DNA of 64,000 bases from the NCBI RefSeq assembly GCF_918731615.1, contig NZ_OU957226.1:1364001-1428000 (forward strand). Direction: 5' to 3'. The translations under genes were made by a program, and so were the position numbers. Positions 1 to 7,320 of the stretch are shown piece after piece. The notes under the pieces are model-generated. The model saw only the letters and a list, made by a program, of their open reading frames with translations. It did not search any database and was not told where the DNA came from. The stretch is from Flavobacterium sp. CECT 9288. Lineage in GTDB: Bacteria > Bacteroidota > Bacteroidia > Flavobacteriales > Flavobacteriaceae. Position 1 is the first letter of the stretch. Every line of letters starts with the position of its first letter.

Positions 1-397
1 TGACTGGAAAGCACAACGCTGGAATTTAGTAGTCGTTCTTGGAGCTATGTTAGGTGGATTTGTCGCTGTTCATTTCATGAGTGATGCTTCAAATGTGGAT
101 ATTAATCCTAAAACAGTAGCACAATTAGCACAACTTGGGATTGAAGCTCCCAACGGAAAATTAATGCCGGATGCACTTTTTGGAACAGCTATTTTAGAAT
201 CCCCAAAAAGTATCTTCATACTTCTTATTGGTGGGGTTTTAATTGGTTTTGGTTCCCGTTATGCCGGTGGATGTACCTCAGGACATGCCATTTCAGGCTT
301 GAGTAATTTACAACTACCTTCTTTAAAAGCGGTTATCGGTTTTTTTATTGGGGGTCTTATTATGGCTCATTTTTTACTTCCTTTAATCCTAAATTAA
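1..397 (+). CDS. YeeE/YedE family sulfur-transport protein, first half (5' end cut by window)
   Basis: The reading frame is open from base 2, before the first ATG at 47, so the gene begins outside the window. The visible part holds membrane helices and the motif GGCTSGH, which resembles the cysteine-containing GCxSGH motif of YeeE/YedE (TsuA-type) thiosulfate transporters. In many Bacteroidota and Proteobacteria this transporter is split into two half-size proteins, and the next gene, 13 bases downstream, is the matching half. The likely role is import of thiosulfate or another reduced sulfur species across the inner membrane; the substrate is inferred from the family, not shown here. Confidence 0.82.
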   Translation, partial: DWKAQRWNLVVVLGAMLGGFVAVHFMSDASNVDINPKTVAQLAQLGIEAPNGKLMPDALFGTAILESPKSIFILLIGGVLIGFGSRYAGGCTSGHAISGLSNLQLPSLKAVIGFFIGGLIMAHFLLPLILN

Positions 398-410
398 TCC
401 TCATATATAA

Positions 411-827
411 ATGAAAAATAGTATAAAATTTTTAGCAGTTGGTTTCATTTTTGGAATTGTTTTAACAAAATCCGAAGCCGTTTCTTGGTATAGAATTTAT
501 GAAATGTTTCAATTTCAGTCGTTTCACATGTACGGAATTATTTCGGTAGCGATATTGACTGGAATTATTGGGATTCAAATCATAAAAAGAAATAACATCA
601 CAGACATCAAAGGAGAATCAATAGAAATTCCAGATAAAGAAAAAGGATCTGCTCGCTACTGGATTGGCGGATTGTTTTTTGGTTTGGGTTGGGCATTAGT
701 AGGTTCTTGTCCTGGTCCTATATTTATTTTGCTTGGCGCTGGTTTTTGGACCGTCCTTATAGTGTTGTTCGGGGCTCTTTTGGGAACTTATTTATATGGT
801 TTATTGAAAAATAAATTACCTCATTAA
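411..827 (+). CDS. YeeE/YedE family protein, second half (DUF6691-like)
   Basis: A 138-residue membrane protein with about four hydrophobic segments and a GSCPGP motif near residue 100, the second conserved cysteine motif of the YeeE/YedE family. It follows the first half-protein by 13 bases on the same strand, so the two are almost certainly co-transcribed and probably assemble into one transporter. A strong hairpin with a T-run follows the stop codon. Thiosulfate or sulfur-compound uptake is inferred from characterised relatives. The upstream neighbours, which might confirm sulfur metabolism, lie outside the window. Confidence 0.8.
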   Translation: MKNSIKFLAVGFIFGIVLTKSEAVSWYRIYEMFQFQSFHMYGIISVAILTGIIGIQIIKRNNITDIKGESIEIPDKEKGSARYWIGGLFFGLGWALVGSCPGPIFILLGAGFWTVLIVLFGALLGTYLYGLLKNKLPH

Positions 828-847
828 TTGAAAAATATCTAATACCA

Positions 848-885
848 AAGTAGCATTTTCTTATGGAAATGCTACTTTTTTTTGT
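848..885 (+). terminator. Rho-independent terminator after the YeeE/YedE pair
   Basis: Arms AAGTAGCATTT (848-858) and AAATGCTACTT (866-876) enclose a short loop and are followed by a long T-run. The right arm overlaps the stop codon of the convergent lysoplasmalogenase gene. Confidence 0.8.
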
Positions 886-1543
886 TTAGTTTCAAAATGC
901 CAGTTACAATCAAATATTGTGCAATTAAATAAGTTGCCATAATCAAGAAAGAACTGTATTGCAACGGTGTATAGAATTTATCAATGGCCAAAATACTATC
1001 TGAAGCGACAAAAATGATGGCTCCTATTAAAATATATATACTGGCAGGTTTTTGCCAGTTTAAAAATCCTTTAAGAGCAAATAACAACATAATTGAAATT
1101 GTTAGTGCGTATACAAAAACTGGGGCTTTTAAGTGACCCAAACTTGGTAACAAAATCAGCATCATTACAATTAAATATAAGGCAATTGCTGTAACTCCTA
1201 TCCAGTAAATGATTTTACTTTTCTTTATATAGATCCTTAATTGTTTACTAAATAGTATGATATAAGAAATATGGGAAAGTAAAAAGGCAATCAATCCTGC
1301 AATAAAATACAATTCTCCTTTGTCAGAAAACATCAAGATAATATCACCAATCCAAGATAAAGTCAATGCTGTTAAAAGAACATTGTTGGTAGTAAATTTT
1401 TCATTAATATAAACAGCCAGAATTAGAAATGGCAATAAAAGCGGTTTCAAAAACCAGGCAATTTCTTCTTTTTCAAAAAGAATTATCAAAAGGTACACTA
1501 GACTAAACCCAATGAAACTTTTTAATATTATGGTGCTTTTCAT
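872..1543 (-). CDS. Lysoplasmalogenase, YhhN/TMEM86 family
   Basis: A 223-residue, almost wholly hydrophobic protein with about eight predicted membrane helices and the layout of the YhhN family: FLKPLLLPF near residue 31, then SWIGDIILMF and a later VASDSILAI segment carrying the conserved acidic residues. Family members (human TMEM86A/B, YhhN homologues) hydrolyse the vinyl-ether bond of lysoplasmalogens to an aldehyde and a glycerophospho-headgroup. It starts 9 bases after the stop of an alkylglycerol-monooxygenase-like gene on the same strand, so the two are probably one operon acting on ether lipids. Function is by family; activity of this protein is inferred. Confidence 0.82.
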   Translation of the reverse strand: MKSTIILKSFIGFSLVYLLIILFEKEEIAWFLKPLLLPFLILAVYINEKFTTNNVLLTALTLSWIGDIILMFSDKGELYFIAGLIAFLLSHISYIILFSKQLRIYIKKSKIIYWIGVTAIALYLIVMMLILLPSLGHLKAPVFVYALTISIMLLFALKGFLNWQKPASIYILIGAIIFVASDSILAIDKFYTPLQYSSFLIMATYLIAQYLIVTGILKLNKKK

Positions 1544-1552
1544 TGTTTCGTT

Positions 1553-2824
1553 TTAAGATTGAGCTACAATCATTGTTTCTTTTTCAAAGTTTATGCTGAC
1601 AAAATATACCGTTACGGCTAAGGATAATACCAGGTAACCGCCGATAATAGAACTGGCAAAAGGAAAGAGTTGATTCATGCCAAACCAATCTCCAAAATAG
1701 AAAATCAGTCCAATTCCAAATATAAAACGGATACCTTCCCAAAACACAGAAGTTTTACGTGTGTCCATAAGTTCCGTGTAACTGTAAACCGTAAGGAAGA
1801 TGAATGCTCCATAAATAAATACATTTGGCAAACCTATTATTGCGATCGAATTATACATATAACTAATCAATAACAACGTCATAATCGCTTGAAAAAGGGA
1901 CCAGTACATCAGTTTTTTAGAATGTTGAACACCGTATTTTTCAAAATCATATACATTGGTAATTTTTGTTACAGGATATTTTTCTTCAAAATTTTCTGGA
2001 CGCCAGCCCGTTGGTTTAAACCAAATGGTAAACTTATCTTTCCAGTTTTCTGCTCGCCAAGCATCGGTAATGAGTAACCATAGATGCTGAAAATTAATCC
2101 GAATTGGATTCCAGGTTCTCGCTGGTCTTGTAATTCCAAAAACAGGTGGAGCGCTTTCTAGTTCCGCCTGAAAAGTTCCAAACAGTTTATCCCAAATAAT
2201 GAATATTTGTGAATGATTTTTGTCCATATATTCAGGGTTGATAGCATGATGTACCCTATGATGGGAGGGAGAAACCAGAATGTTTTCTAGAAAACCAATT
2301 TTCTTAATGTGTTTGGTGTGGTACCAAAATTGAAGAAATAAATGAATTGGTAGGGTAATTGCAATCACCTTGTAGGGAACTCCTAAAAGCGCTGCTGGAA
2401 TTAATAAAAAGGTAAACAAATTGACGAAACTGGAAACTGGTTGACGTAGAGCACAAGCCAAATTGAATTCCTCGCTACTGTGGTGAATGGCATGTTTGTT
2501 CCATAAAAAATTAATTTGATGCGACAAACGATGGCTCCAATAGCCATAAAAATCAATAGCTACAAATCCAATAAAATAAGTTAAAATGGAAGCTTCAAGA
2601 TTGAATAAAGCAATTTTAGATACAATCCAATCGTATGAAACTAGGGTTATGCTAAGCCCCAAAACATCTTTTAGGGAGTTAACCATTCCAGAACTTACGC
2701 TTGAAACTGAATCCATATTAGGTGAAGTATCTTCCCCTTTGTAATGCCCATAAATTTTCTCGATGATAATCAATATCAAAAAGACAGGCATTACAAAAAC
2801 TAAAATTTTACCGTATTCTTCCAT
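1553..2824 (-). CDS. Sterol desaturase superfamily protein, alkylglycerol-monooxygenase-like
   Basis: A 423-residue integral membrane protein with the eight-histidine di-iron signature of the fatty acid hydroxylase/sterol desaturase superfamily: HRLSH (98-102), HAIHH (111-115) and SHHRVHH (187-193), plus H204 in DKNHS. The similarity I recall to animal TMEM195/AGMO goes beyond the histidine boxes: ALRQPV after the second box, IIWDKLFGTF at 209-218, and a C-terminal membrane region with LMDTRK. AGMO uses tetrahydrobiopterin to hydroxylate the ether carbon of alkylglycerols, releasing a fatty aldehyde. The protein is longer than a plain sterol desaturase because of this C-terminal extension. 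It lies directly upstream of the lysoplasmalogenase gene. Substrate is inferred. Confidence 0.8.
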   Translation of the reverse strand: MEEYGKILVFVMPVFLILIIIEKIYGHYKGEDTSPNMDSVSSVSSGMVNSLKDVLGLSITLVSYDWIVSKIALFNLEASILTYFIGFVAIDFYGYWSHRLSHQINFLWNKHAIHHSSEEFNLACALRQPVSSFVNLFTFLLIPAALLGVPYKVIAITLPIHLFLQFWYHTKHIKKIGFLENILVSPSHHRVHHAINPEYMDKNHSQIFIIWDKLFGTFQAELESAPPVFGITRPARTWNPIRINFQHLWLLITDAWRAENWKDKFTIWFKPTGWRPENFEEKYPVTKITNVYDFEKYGVQHSKKLMYWSLFQAIMTLLLISYMYNSIAIIGLPNVFIYGAFIFLTVYSYTELMDTRKTSVFWEGIRFIFGIGLIFYFGDWFGMNQLFPFASSIIGGYLVLSLAVTVYFVSINFEKETMIVAQS

Positions 2825-2844
2825 AAAAACACTTTTTTTTTATT

Positions 2845-2852
2845 CAAATATA
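2845..2852 (-). promoter_or_regulatory. Putative -7 element of the ether-lipid gene pair
   Basis: On the minus strand the sequence reads TATATTTG, a full match to the Bacteroidota -7 consensus TAnnTTTG, 20 bases before the ATG of the AGMO-like gene. No clear -33 TTTG is visible at the right distance. Confidence 0.5.
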
Positions 2853-2918
2853 GAATAAAAGAGAATGTTTATGAATTATTCACAGTATTTTATTTCTTAA
2901 AGTGAAGTTTTACTATTC

Positions 2919-3194
2919 TTAAATTATCTCCGCATTAATACCGGCTTCTAGTAATTGTGTACATTGCATTTTTAATTTATCATACGGACCGGTTTTTACG
3001 GTACATTTACCATTATAATGTACAATTAAGGAACATTGTTCTGCTTGTTCCGGAGTGTGATCACAAACTCTTATTAAGGTTTCTATAACGTGGTCAAAAG
3101 TATTTATATCATCATTGTAAACTACAATTTCATTATTAAATGCAATAGACTCTTTTACACTTACTCGCTCTCTTACTTTTTCTTTTGTACTCAT
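2919..3194 (-). CDS. clpS: ATP-dependent Clp protease adaptor ClpS
   Basis: A 91-residue protein with the ClpS core: YNDDINTFDHVI (26-37), which forms the N-degron pocket and corresponds to the NDDxTPMxFV motif, and the conserved histidine region VHYNGKC (58-64). ClpS binds proteins with destabilising N-terminal residues and hands them to ClpA-type unfoldase with ClpP in the cytoplasm. About the first 20 residues are the flexible tail needed for delivery. It sits just downstream of prmA on the same strand (35 bases), an arrangement I associate with Bacteroidota, so the two are probably co-transcribed. Confidence 0.93.
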   Translation of the reverse strand: MSTKEKVRERVSVKESIAFNNEIVVYNDDINTFDHVIETLIRVCDHTPEQAEQCSLIVHYNGKCTVKTGPYDKLKMQCTQLLEAGINAEII

Positions 3195-3229
3195 CTTAAT
3201 GTTTTTAAATTATTAAAAAACCAAATGAA

Positions 3230-4063
3230 TTATTTGGTGTACTTTAAAGAAACCCAATTATTTCTTTGAAATTTTTTAACATATTGCAAACCATTTTCTT
3301 GACATGATGCATCAATAAAAGGAATGTCTTCTTCATAAAAGCCACTTAATAACAATGTTCCGTTTGTATTTAGACTGCTTACATACGCGTGCATGTCATT
3401 AAGTAAAATGTTACGGTTTATATTTGCAATAATTAAATCGTAATTCTTACCCTCAAGTAGTGCAGCTTCACCTTCATAAACGGTAATGTGCTGGCAATTA
3501 TTGCGTTCTGCATTTTCTATTGAGTTAAGATAACACCAGTTGTCTATATCAATAGCATCAATCGGTTGAGCTCCTTTCATTTCGGCAAGAATGGCAAGAA
3601 TGGCAGTACCACAACCCATGTCAAGTGTTTTCATTCCGGTAACATCTATTTCTAATAAATGCTGAATCATCATGTGTGTGGTTTCATGGTGACCCGTTCC
3701 AAAACTCATTTTCGGTTCTATAATGATATCGTATTCTGCATCGGTTTTTGGATGAAAAGGCGCTCTTACATGGCATTTTCCATCGACATCAATAGGATCA
3801 AAGTTTTTTTCCCATTCTTCATTCCAGTTTACTTGCTCAATTTCTTCAAAAGTGTAATCAATTGTAAACTCCTCAGATTGCAGTATTTGAATGTCATCTA
3901 ATATCATTTCGTCCCATAAATCCTTTTGAACAAAAGCTGAAATTCCATTTTCAGTTTCAGTAAAACTTTCAAATGCTTTTTCGCCTAATTCAGCAATGAG
4001 TATTTCAGACCCAATTTCTTTCGGGCTAATTGTAAAATGATATCCAATATATATGTTTGACAT
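3230..4063 (-). CDS. prmA: Ribosomal protein L11 methyltransferase PrmA
   Basis: A class I SAM-dependent methyltransferase that trimethylates ribosomal protein L11. The SAM-binding motif LDMGCGTAILAIL and the catalytic-region motif IIANINRNILL are clear, and the N-terminal substrate-recognition domain precedes them. I place the start at the ATG at 4063 (277 residues) rather than at the upstream start at 4096: MSNIYIGYHF is the usual beginning in this family, and the putative -7 promoter element lies between the two candidates, so the upstream one would not be transcribed. It is divergent from the porin gene. Confidence 0.93.
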   Translation of the reverse strand: MSNIYIGYHFTISPKEIGSEILIAELGEKAFESFTETENGISAFVQKDLWDEMILDDIQILQSEEFTIDYTFEEIEQVNWNEEWEKNFDPIDVDGKCHVRAPFHPKTDAEYDIIIEPKMSFGTGHHETTHMMIQHLLEIDVTGMKTLDMGCGTAILAILAEMKGAQPIDAIDIDNWCYLNSIENAERNNCQHITVYEGEAALLEGKNYDLIIANINRNILLNDMHAYVSSLNTNGTLLLSGFYEEDIPFIDASCQENGLQYVKKFQRNNWVSLKYTK

Positions 4064-4076
4064 GATAGTTTTTTTA

Positions 4077-4084
4077 CAAAGGTA
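4077..4084 (-). promoter_or_regulatory. Putative -7 element of prmA-clpS
   Basis: The minus strand reads TACCTTTG, matching TAnnTTTG, 13 bases before the ATG at 4063. It also argues against the longer prmA start at 4096. Confidence 0.5.
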
Positions 4085-4105
4085 AGAATCACACACTAAT
4101 TGGCA

Positions 4106-4134
4106 TTTGTAATATAAAAATTATTTTACATTTG
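4106..4134 (+). promoter_or_regulatory. Putative -33/-7 promoter of the porin gene
   Basis: TTTG at 4106-4109, a 17-base spacer, then TACATTTG at 4127-4134: a full match to the Bacteroidota consensus in sequence and spacing. The start codon is at 4156. The site is back-to-back with the prmA promoter. Confidence 0.7.
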
Positions 4135-4155
4135 TACATTAAACAGTGTTTTATA

Positions 4156-5379
4156 ATGAAAAAACTTATTTTACTACTATTCCTTATGACTGGAGTAGTT
4201 GTCTTTGCTCAAGTTTCAATACAACAAAACAAGCAGGATAATGATTTAAAATTATCTGCTTTGCCATATTATAGTTTTGGAAAAGGTATTGGTATCACTT
4301 CTCCTGATAGTTTATTTCAAATGAATATTCGTTTTAGAATACAAAACAGAGTATCCTACATAAATAATGAAGATGAACCAGCAGGATACGACGGTCAAAT
4401 ACGCAGGTTGAGATTGCGTTTTGATGGATATGTGGGTTCACCAAAGTTTTTATATGCCGTTCAGCTTTCATTTGCTCCTGGTGATGTAGGCGAAATCAAA
4501 GATGGAGAAAATCTAAATATAATAAGAGATGCTGTTGTTTTTTATAGACCTAACAAAAATTGGAATTTAAGTTTTGGACAAACTAAACTACCTGGGAACA
4601 GACAACGTGTAAACTCATCAGGGGGATTACAACTTACAGATAGGTCAATTAATAATACTAAGTTTACTATTGATAGGGATTTTGGTTTTCAGGTACACAA
4701 CTTGAATGAGTTTCAAAATAGTTTTTCATACAATTTTAAAGGAGCGTTATCTACTGGTGAAGGTAGAAATATAACTGGAAATGCTGACTCAGGTATTGCA
4801 GTTACAACTAAAGTTGAGTTGTTTCCTTTTGGAGCCTTTTCAAGAGATGGCACTTATTTTGAGGGCGACATTGTGCGTGAACAAAAACCTAAATTTATGT
4901 TGTCTGGCGCTTTTCAGCAAAATAATAATGCAAAACGTACACAGGGTCAATTAGGAAATGATTTATTTCAAGAAAGAACAATGAAATCCGTTTTGATTGA
5001 TGCAATGTTTAAGTACAACGGGTGGGCTGCAATGTCTAGCTATATGTCACGTTCAACATCAAAAAATGCAATTACTATCAACCCAATAGATAATTCTCAA
5101 GTGAGTTATGCTTTTGTAGGTGAAGGATTTGATTATCAATTGAGTTATAATTTTCCATCAAATTATGAATTCATAGGTCGTTTCTCTAATCAAAAAGTGG
5201 GTGATGATATTAAAACTTTAGCTCCTAATGCCAAACAATACAGTATCGGTGTGACTAAGTATATTTGGGAACATGCTTTTAAAGTACAAAGTGAACTCAC
5301 TTTTGATACACTTCATTATTATAATGGAGACAAAAGAAACAATTGGTTTTTGCGCTTTCAAATAGAAATTGGGATATAA
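4156..5379 (+). CDS. Phosphate-selective porin (OprO/OprP-like) family outer-membrane protein
   Basis: A 407-residue protein with a signal peptide (MKKLILLLFLMTGVVVFAQ) followed by alternating beta-strand sequence with many aromatic residues and ending in FQIEIGI, as expected of an outer-membrane barrel. The segment IRRLRLRFDGYVGSPKFLYAVQ matches the R-R-x-R-x-x-x-x-G pattern at the start of the porin O/P family, and FSFGQTK-like strands follow. The start is the ATG at 4156, downstream of the promoter, not the earlier in-frame codon at 4132. No phosphate genes are nearby, so the solute is unknown; many Flavobacteria carry such porins without a known substrate. Confidence 0.82.
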   Translation: MKKLILLLFLMTGVVVFAQVSIQQNKQDNDLKLSALPYYSFGKGIGITSPDSLFQMNIRFRIQNRVSYINNEDEPAGYDGQIRRLRLRFDGYVGSPKFLYAVQLSFAPGDVGEIKDGENLNIIRDAVVFYRPNKNWNLSFGQTKLPGNRQRVNSSGGLQLTDRSINNTKFTIDRDFGFQVHNLNEFQNSFSYNFKGALSTGEGRNITGNADSGIAVTTKVELFPFGAFSRDGTYFEGDIVREQKPKFMLSGAFQQNNNAKRTQGQLGNDLFQERTMKSVLIDAMFKYNGWAAMSSYMSRSTSKNAITINPIDNSQVSYAFVGEGFDYQLSYNFPSNYEFIGRFSNQKVGDDIKTLAPNAKQYSIGVTKYIWEHAFKVQSELTFDTLHYYNGDKRNNWFLRFQIEIGI

Positions 5380-5380
5380 A

Positions 5381-5411
5381 AAAAGCGGTGCATCTAGAAT
5401 GTACCGCTTTT
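5381..5411. terminator. Bidirectional terminator between porin and tpiA
   Basis: Arms 5381-5393 and 5399-5411 (AAAAGCGGTGCAT / ATGTACCGCTTTT) pair fully with one G-U and a 5-base loop. A-runs and T-runs on the two sides let it serve the convergent porin and tpiA transcripts. Confidence 0.82.
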
Positions 5412-5430
5412 AGTTTAAGATTATATGGAT

Positions 5431-6183
5431 TTATATTGCATTTACAATTGCAACAAAATCATCAGCTTTTAATGCTGCTCCTCCTATTAATCCACCATCA
5501 ACATCTGGCTTTGAGAATATTTCAACAGCATTGTCTGGTTTTACGCTACCACCGTAAAGTATAGATACATTGTCAGCAATATCATTTCCAAAAGATTTTC
5601 TTACGGTTTCTCTTATGAATTCGTGCATTTCTTGTGCTTGATCTGGAGAGGCTGTTTCTCCAGTTCCAATTGCCCAAACGGGTTCATAAGCCAAAACAAT
5701 TTTGTCCCAATCTTTTGCTTCAATGTGAAACAATCCATCACGCAATTGATTTTCTACTATGTTGAAATGGTTTCCAGTTTGTCTGTCTTTTAATTCTTCG
5801 CCAAAGCAGAATAAAACAGTCATTTCATGTCTTAAAGCAGTATCCACTTTTGCGGCAATCACAGCGTCAGTTTCGTGAAACATAGCTCTTCTTTCTGAAT
5901 GCCCCAAGATGACATTTGTAACACCCACACTTTTCAACATATCTGCCGAAATTTCTCCAGTAAATGCACCGCCCTCTGCTGCATGAAGATTTTGAGCTGC
6001 AACTTCAATATTGGTAAACTCTAAGTGATCCACTGCTGATGCTAGGTTAACAAATGTAGGTGCAACCATAACATGTGCATTTGTTTCAGTTGGTAACTTT
6101 GCAATTAACTCGTTCAATAAATCCTCAGTTTGTTCTGCATTTTTATGCATTTTCCAATTTCCAGCTACAATTTTTTTTCTCAT
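5431..6183 (-). CDS. tpiA: Triosephosphate isomerase
   Basis: A 250-residue TIM-barrel enzyme interconverting dihydroxyacetone phosphate and glyceraldehyde 3-phosphate in glycolysis and gluconeogenesis. All catalytic residues are visible: K11 in NWKMHKN, H95 in GHSERR and E167 in AYEPVWAIGTG, with the phosphate-binding GGSVKPDN and GGLIGGAAL near the C-terminus. It is downstream of the TlpA-like gene on the same strand with a 46-base gap, and the pairing of tpiA with this thioredoxin gene and the nearby folP region is a familiar Bacteroidota gene order. Confidence 0.97.
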   Translation of the reverse strand: MRKKIVAGNWKMHKNAEQTEDLLNELIAKLPTETNAHVMVAPTFVNLASAVDHLEFTNIEVAAQNLHAAEGGAFTGEISADMLKSVGVTNVILGHSERRAMFHETDAVIAAKVDTALRHEMTVLFCFGEELKDRQTGNHFNIVENQLRDGLFHIEAKDWDKIVLAYEPVWAIGTGETASPDQAQEMHEFIRETVRKSFGNDIADNVSILYGGSVKPDNAVEIFSKPDVDGGLIGGAALKADDFVAIVNAI

Positions 6184-6229
6184 GGTACGGTTTTCTTATA
6201 AATTTATAATGCTAAAAGCATTTTGATTG

Positions 6230-6730
6230 TTATTTTTTTAAACTTTTTAAAGTTTCATTTATTTTTTCAAAATCTGTCTCTATAGCGCGGTACAAAACAA
6301 TTTTTCCATTTTTGTCCACTATAATGTATCTCGGAATCCAGTCAACATCAACTTCTTTAGCAAATACACCTTTCATTTGGTCATTAGCCATAAAATGATC
6401 TCCTTTAAGTTGGTGTTTTTCAATTCCTTCTTTCCATTTGTCTGCAGTTTTATCCATTGATATAAAAATATAATCAACATCTTGATTATTGGCTTGAAGC
6501 TCTTTTAATTTTGGCATTGCTTTTACACAGTCACCGCACCATGAAGCCCATACTTCTATTACAAGTGTTTTTCCTTTGTGTTTTTTTAGAATGTTTTTGA
6601 ATGCTACTTGACTGCCATTAGTTACTAGCAATGTTTCGGTCAATGCTTTCTTTGTGAATTCAGTTTTTTGAGCATTTGTAGTGCAAGAAAAGGTTGCAAA
6701 TACTACTAATAAAGCTATTATTTTTTTCAT
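6230..6730 (-). CDS. TlpA-like thioredoxin-fold lipoprotein
   Basis: A 166-residue exported thioredoxin-fold protein. The N-terminus has a lipobox (VFATFSC, cysteine 16), so it is probably an envelope lipoprotein facing the periplasm. The active site is WASWCGDCVKAMP, a CxxC redox pair, and the cis-proline loop is WIPRYIIVD. It likely reduces or isomerises periplasmic cysteines, as TlpA/ResA proteins do. I use the ATG at 6730, which gives a clean signal peptide; the in-frame codon at 6751 lies inside the putative -7 promoter element. Confidence 0.85.
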   Translation of the reverse strand: MKKIIALLVVFATFSCTTNAQKTEFTKKALTETLLVTNGSQVAFKNILKKHKGKTLVIEVWASWCGDCVKAMPKLKELQANNQDVDYIFISMDKTADKWKEGIEKHQLKGDHFMANDQMKGVFAKEVDVDWIPRYIIVDKNGKIVLYRAIETDFEKINETLKSLKK

Positions 6731-6748
6731 TTTTATATTTGTTTTAAA

Positions 6749-6756
6749 CAAAGTTA
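6749..6756 (-). promoter_or_regulatory. Putative -7 element of the TlpA-like gene
   Basis: The minus strand reads TAACTTTG, a match to TAnnTTTG, 18 bases before the ATG at 6730. No good -33 element is seen. Confidence 0.45.
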
Positions 6757-6892
6757 ATCAAAGAATTTGAAAGCTGTAGTCCTAAAAATAGAATTTGATG
6801 TCATTTTTCGAAATTAATACTACAATATCGATATAGTTTGAGATCGTACAATTATTTTGATGTATCGCTATTTCAGAATGAGAGCTTGAAGC

Positions 6893-6922
6893 AAAAAAAA
6901 ACTCGATGGAAAAACCAACGAG
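6893..6922 (-). terminator. Terminator of the cold-shock gene
   Basis: On the minus strand CTCGTTGG and CCATCGAG (one mismatch) close on a TTTTT loop and are followed by a run of T's. It lies about 25 bases after the cold-shock stop codon. Confidence 0.7.
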
Positions 6923-6947
6923 CCTTAATTTTTTAGTGTATCTACTA

Positions 6948-7139
6948 TTAGATTACTACAACTTGGACTGCAATTAATCCTTTTTTTCCATTTTCTAATT
7001 CAAATTCTACTGTATCACCTTCGCGAATTTGATCGACTACGCCAGAAATGTGTACAAAATGATCTGTTCCTGAACCTTCTTCAGTAATGAATCCGAACCC
7101 TTTAGTTTCATTGAAGAATTTAACTACTCCTTTACTCAT
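6948..7139 (-). CDS. Cold-shock domain protein, CspA family
   Basis: A 63-residue single cold-shock domain. RNP1 (KGFGFITEE) and RNP2 (HFVHISGV) are both present after the standard MSKGVVKFFNETKG start, so it should bind single-stranded RNA or DNA as a chaperone. It is flanked by about 180 AT-rich bases on each side and its own terminator, so it is probably monocistronic. Its leader, as in other csp genes, is long enough for temperature-dependent folding, but I see no specific element. Confidence 0.95.
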   Translation of the reverse strand: MSKGVVKFFNETKGFGFITEEGSGTDHFVHISGVVDQIREGDTVEFELENGKKGLIAVQVVVI

Positions 7140-7263
7140 GTTTTTGTTTTTTTATTAATAAAGAATAAAATTACAATTAAAATTAATAGTAACTCTATTT
7201 AAAGTTGTAAAGATTATAAATACTAAATAATAATTTACTATTTTTTTAAAAAGCTACAAAAAC

Positions 7264-7301
7264 AAAAAAGTCTTAAAGGGTATTTACTTTAAGACTTTTT
7301 T
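7264..7301. terminator. Bidirectional-type terminator after the DoxX-fusion gene
   Basis: A perfect 15-bp inverted repeat (AAAAAAGTCTTAAAG at 7264-7278; CTTTAAGACTTTTTT at 7287-7301) with an 8-base loop, 20 bases after the stop of the minus-strand gene at 7321. Confidence 0.82.
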
Positions 7302-7320
7302 CTTGAAACATAGTATGAAA

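Noticed and set aside
7140..7320. Regulatory RNA around the cold-shock gene
   Set aside because: The AT-rich flank shows only a terminator stem belonging to the neighbouring gene; no conserved fold was found by eye.
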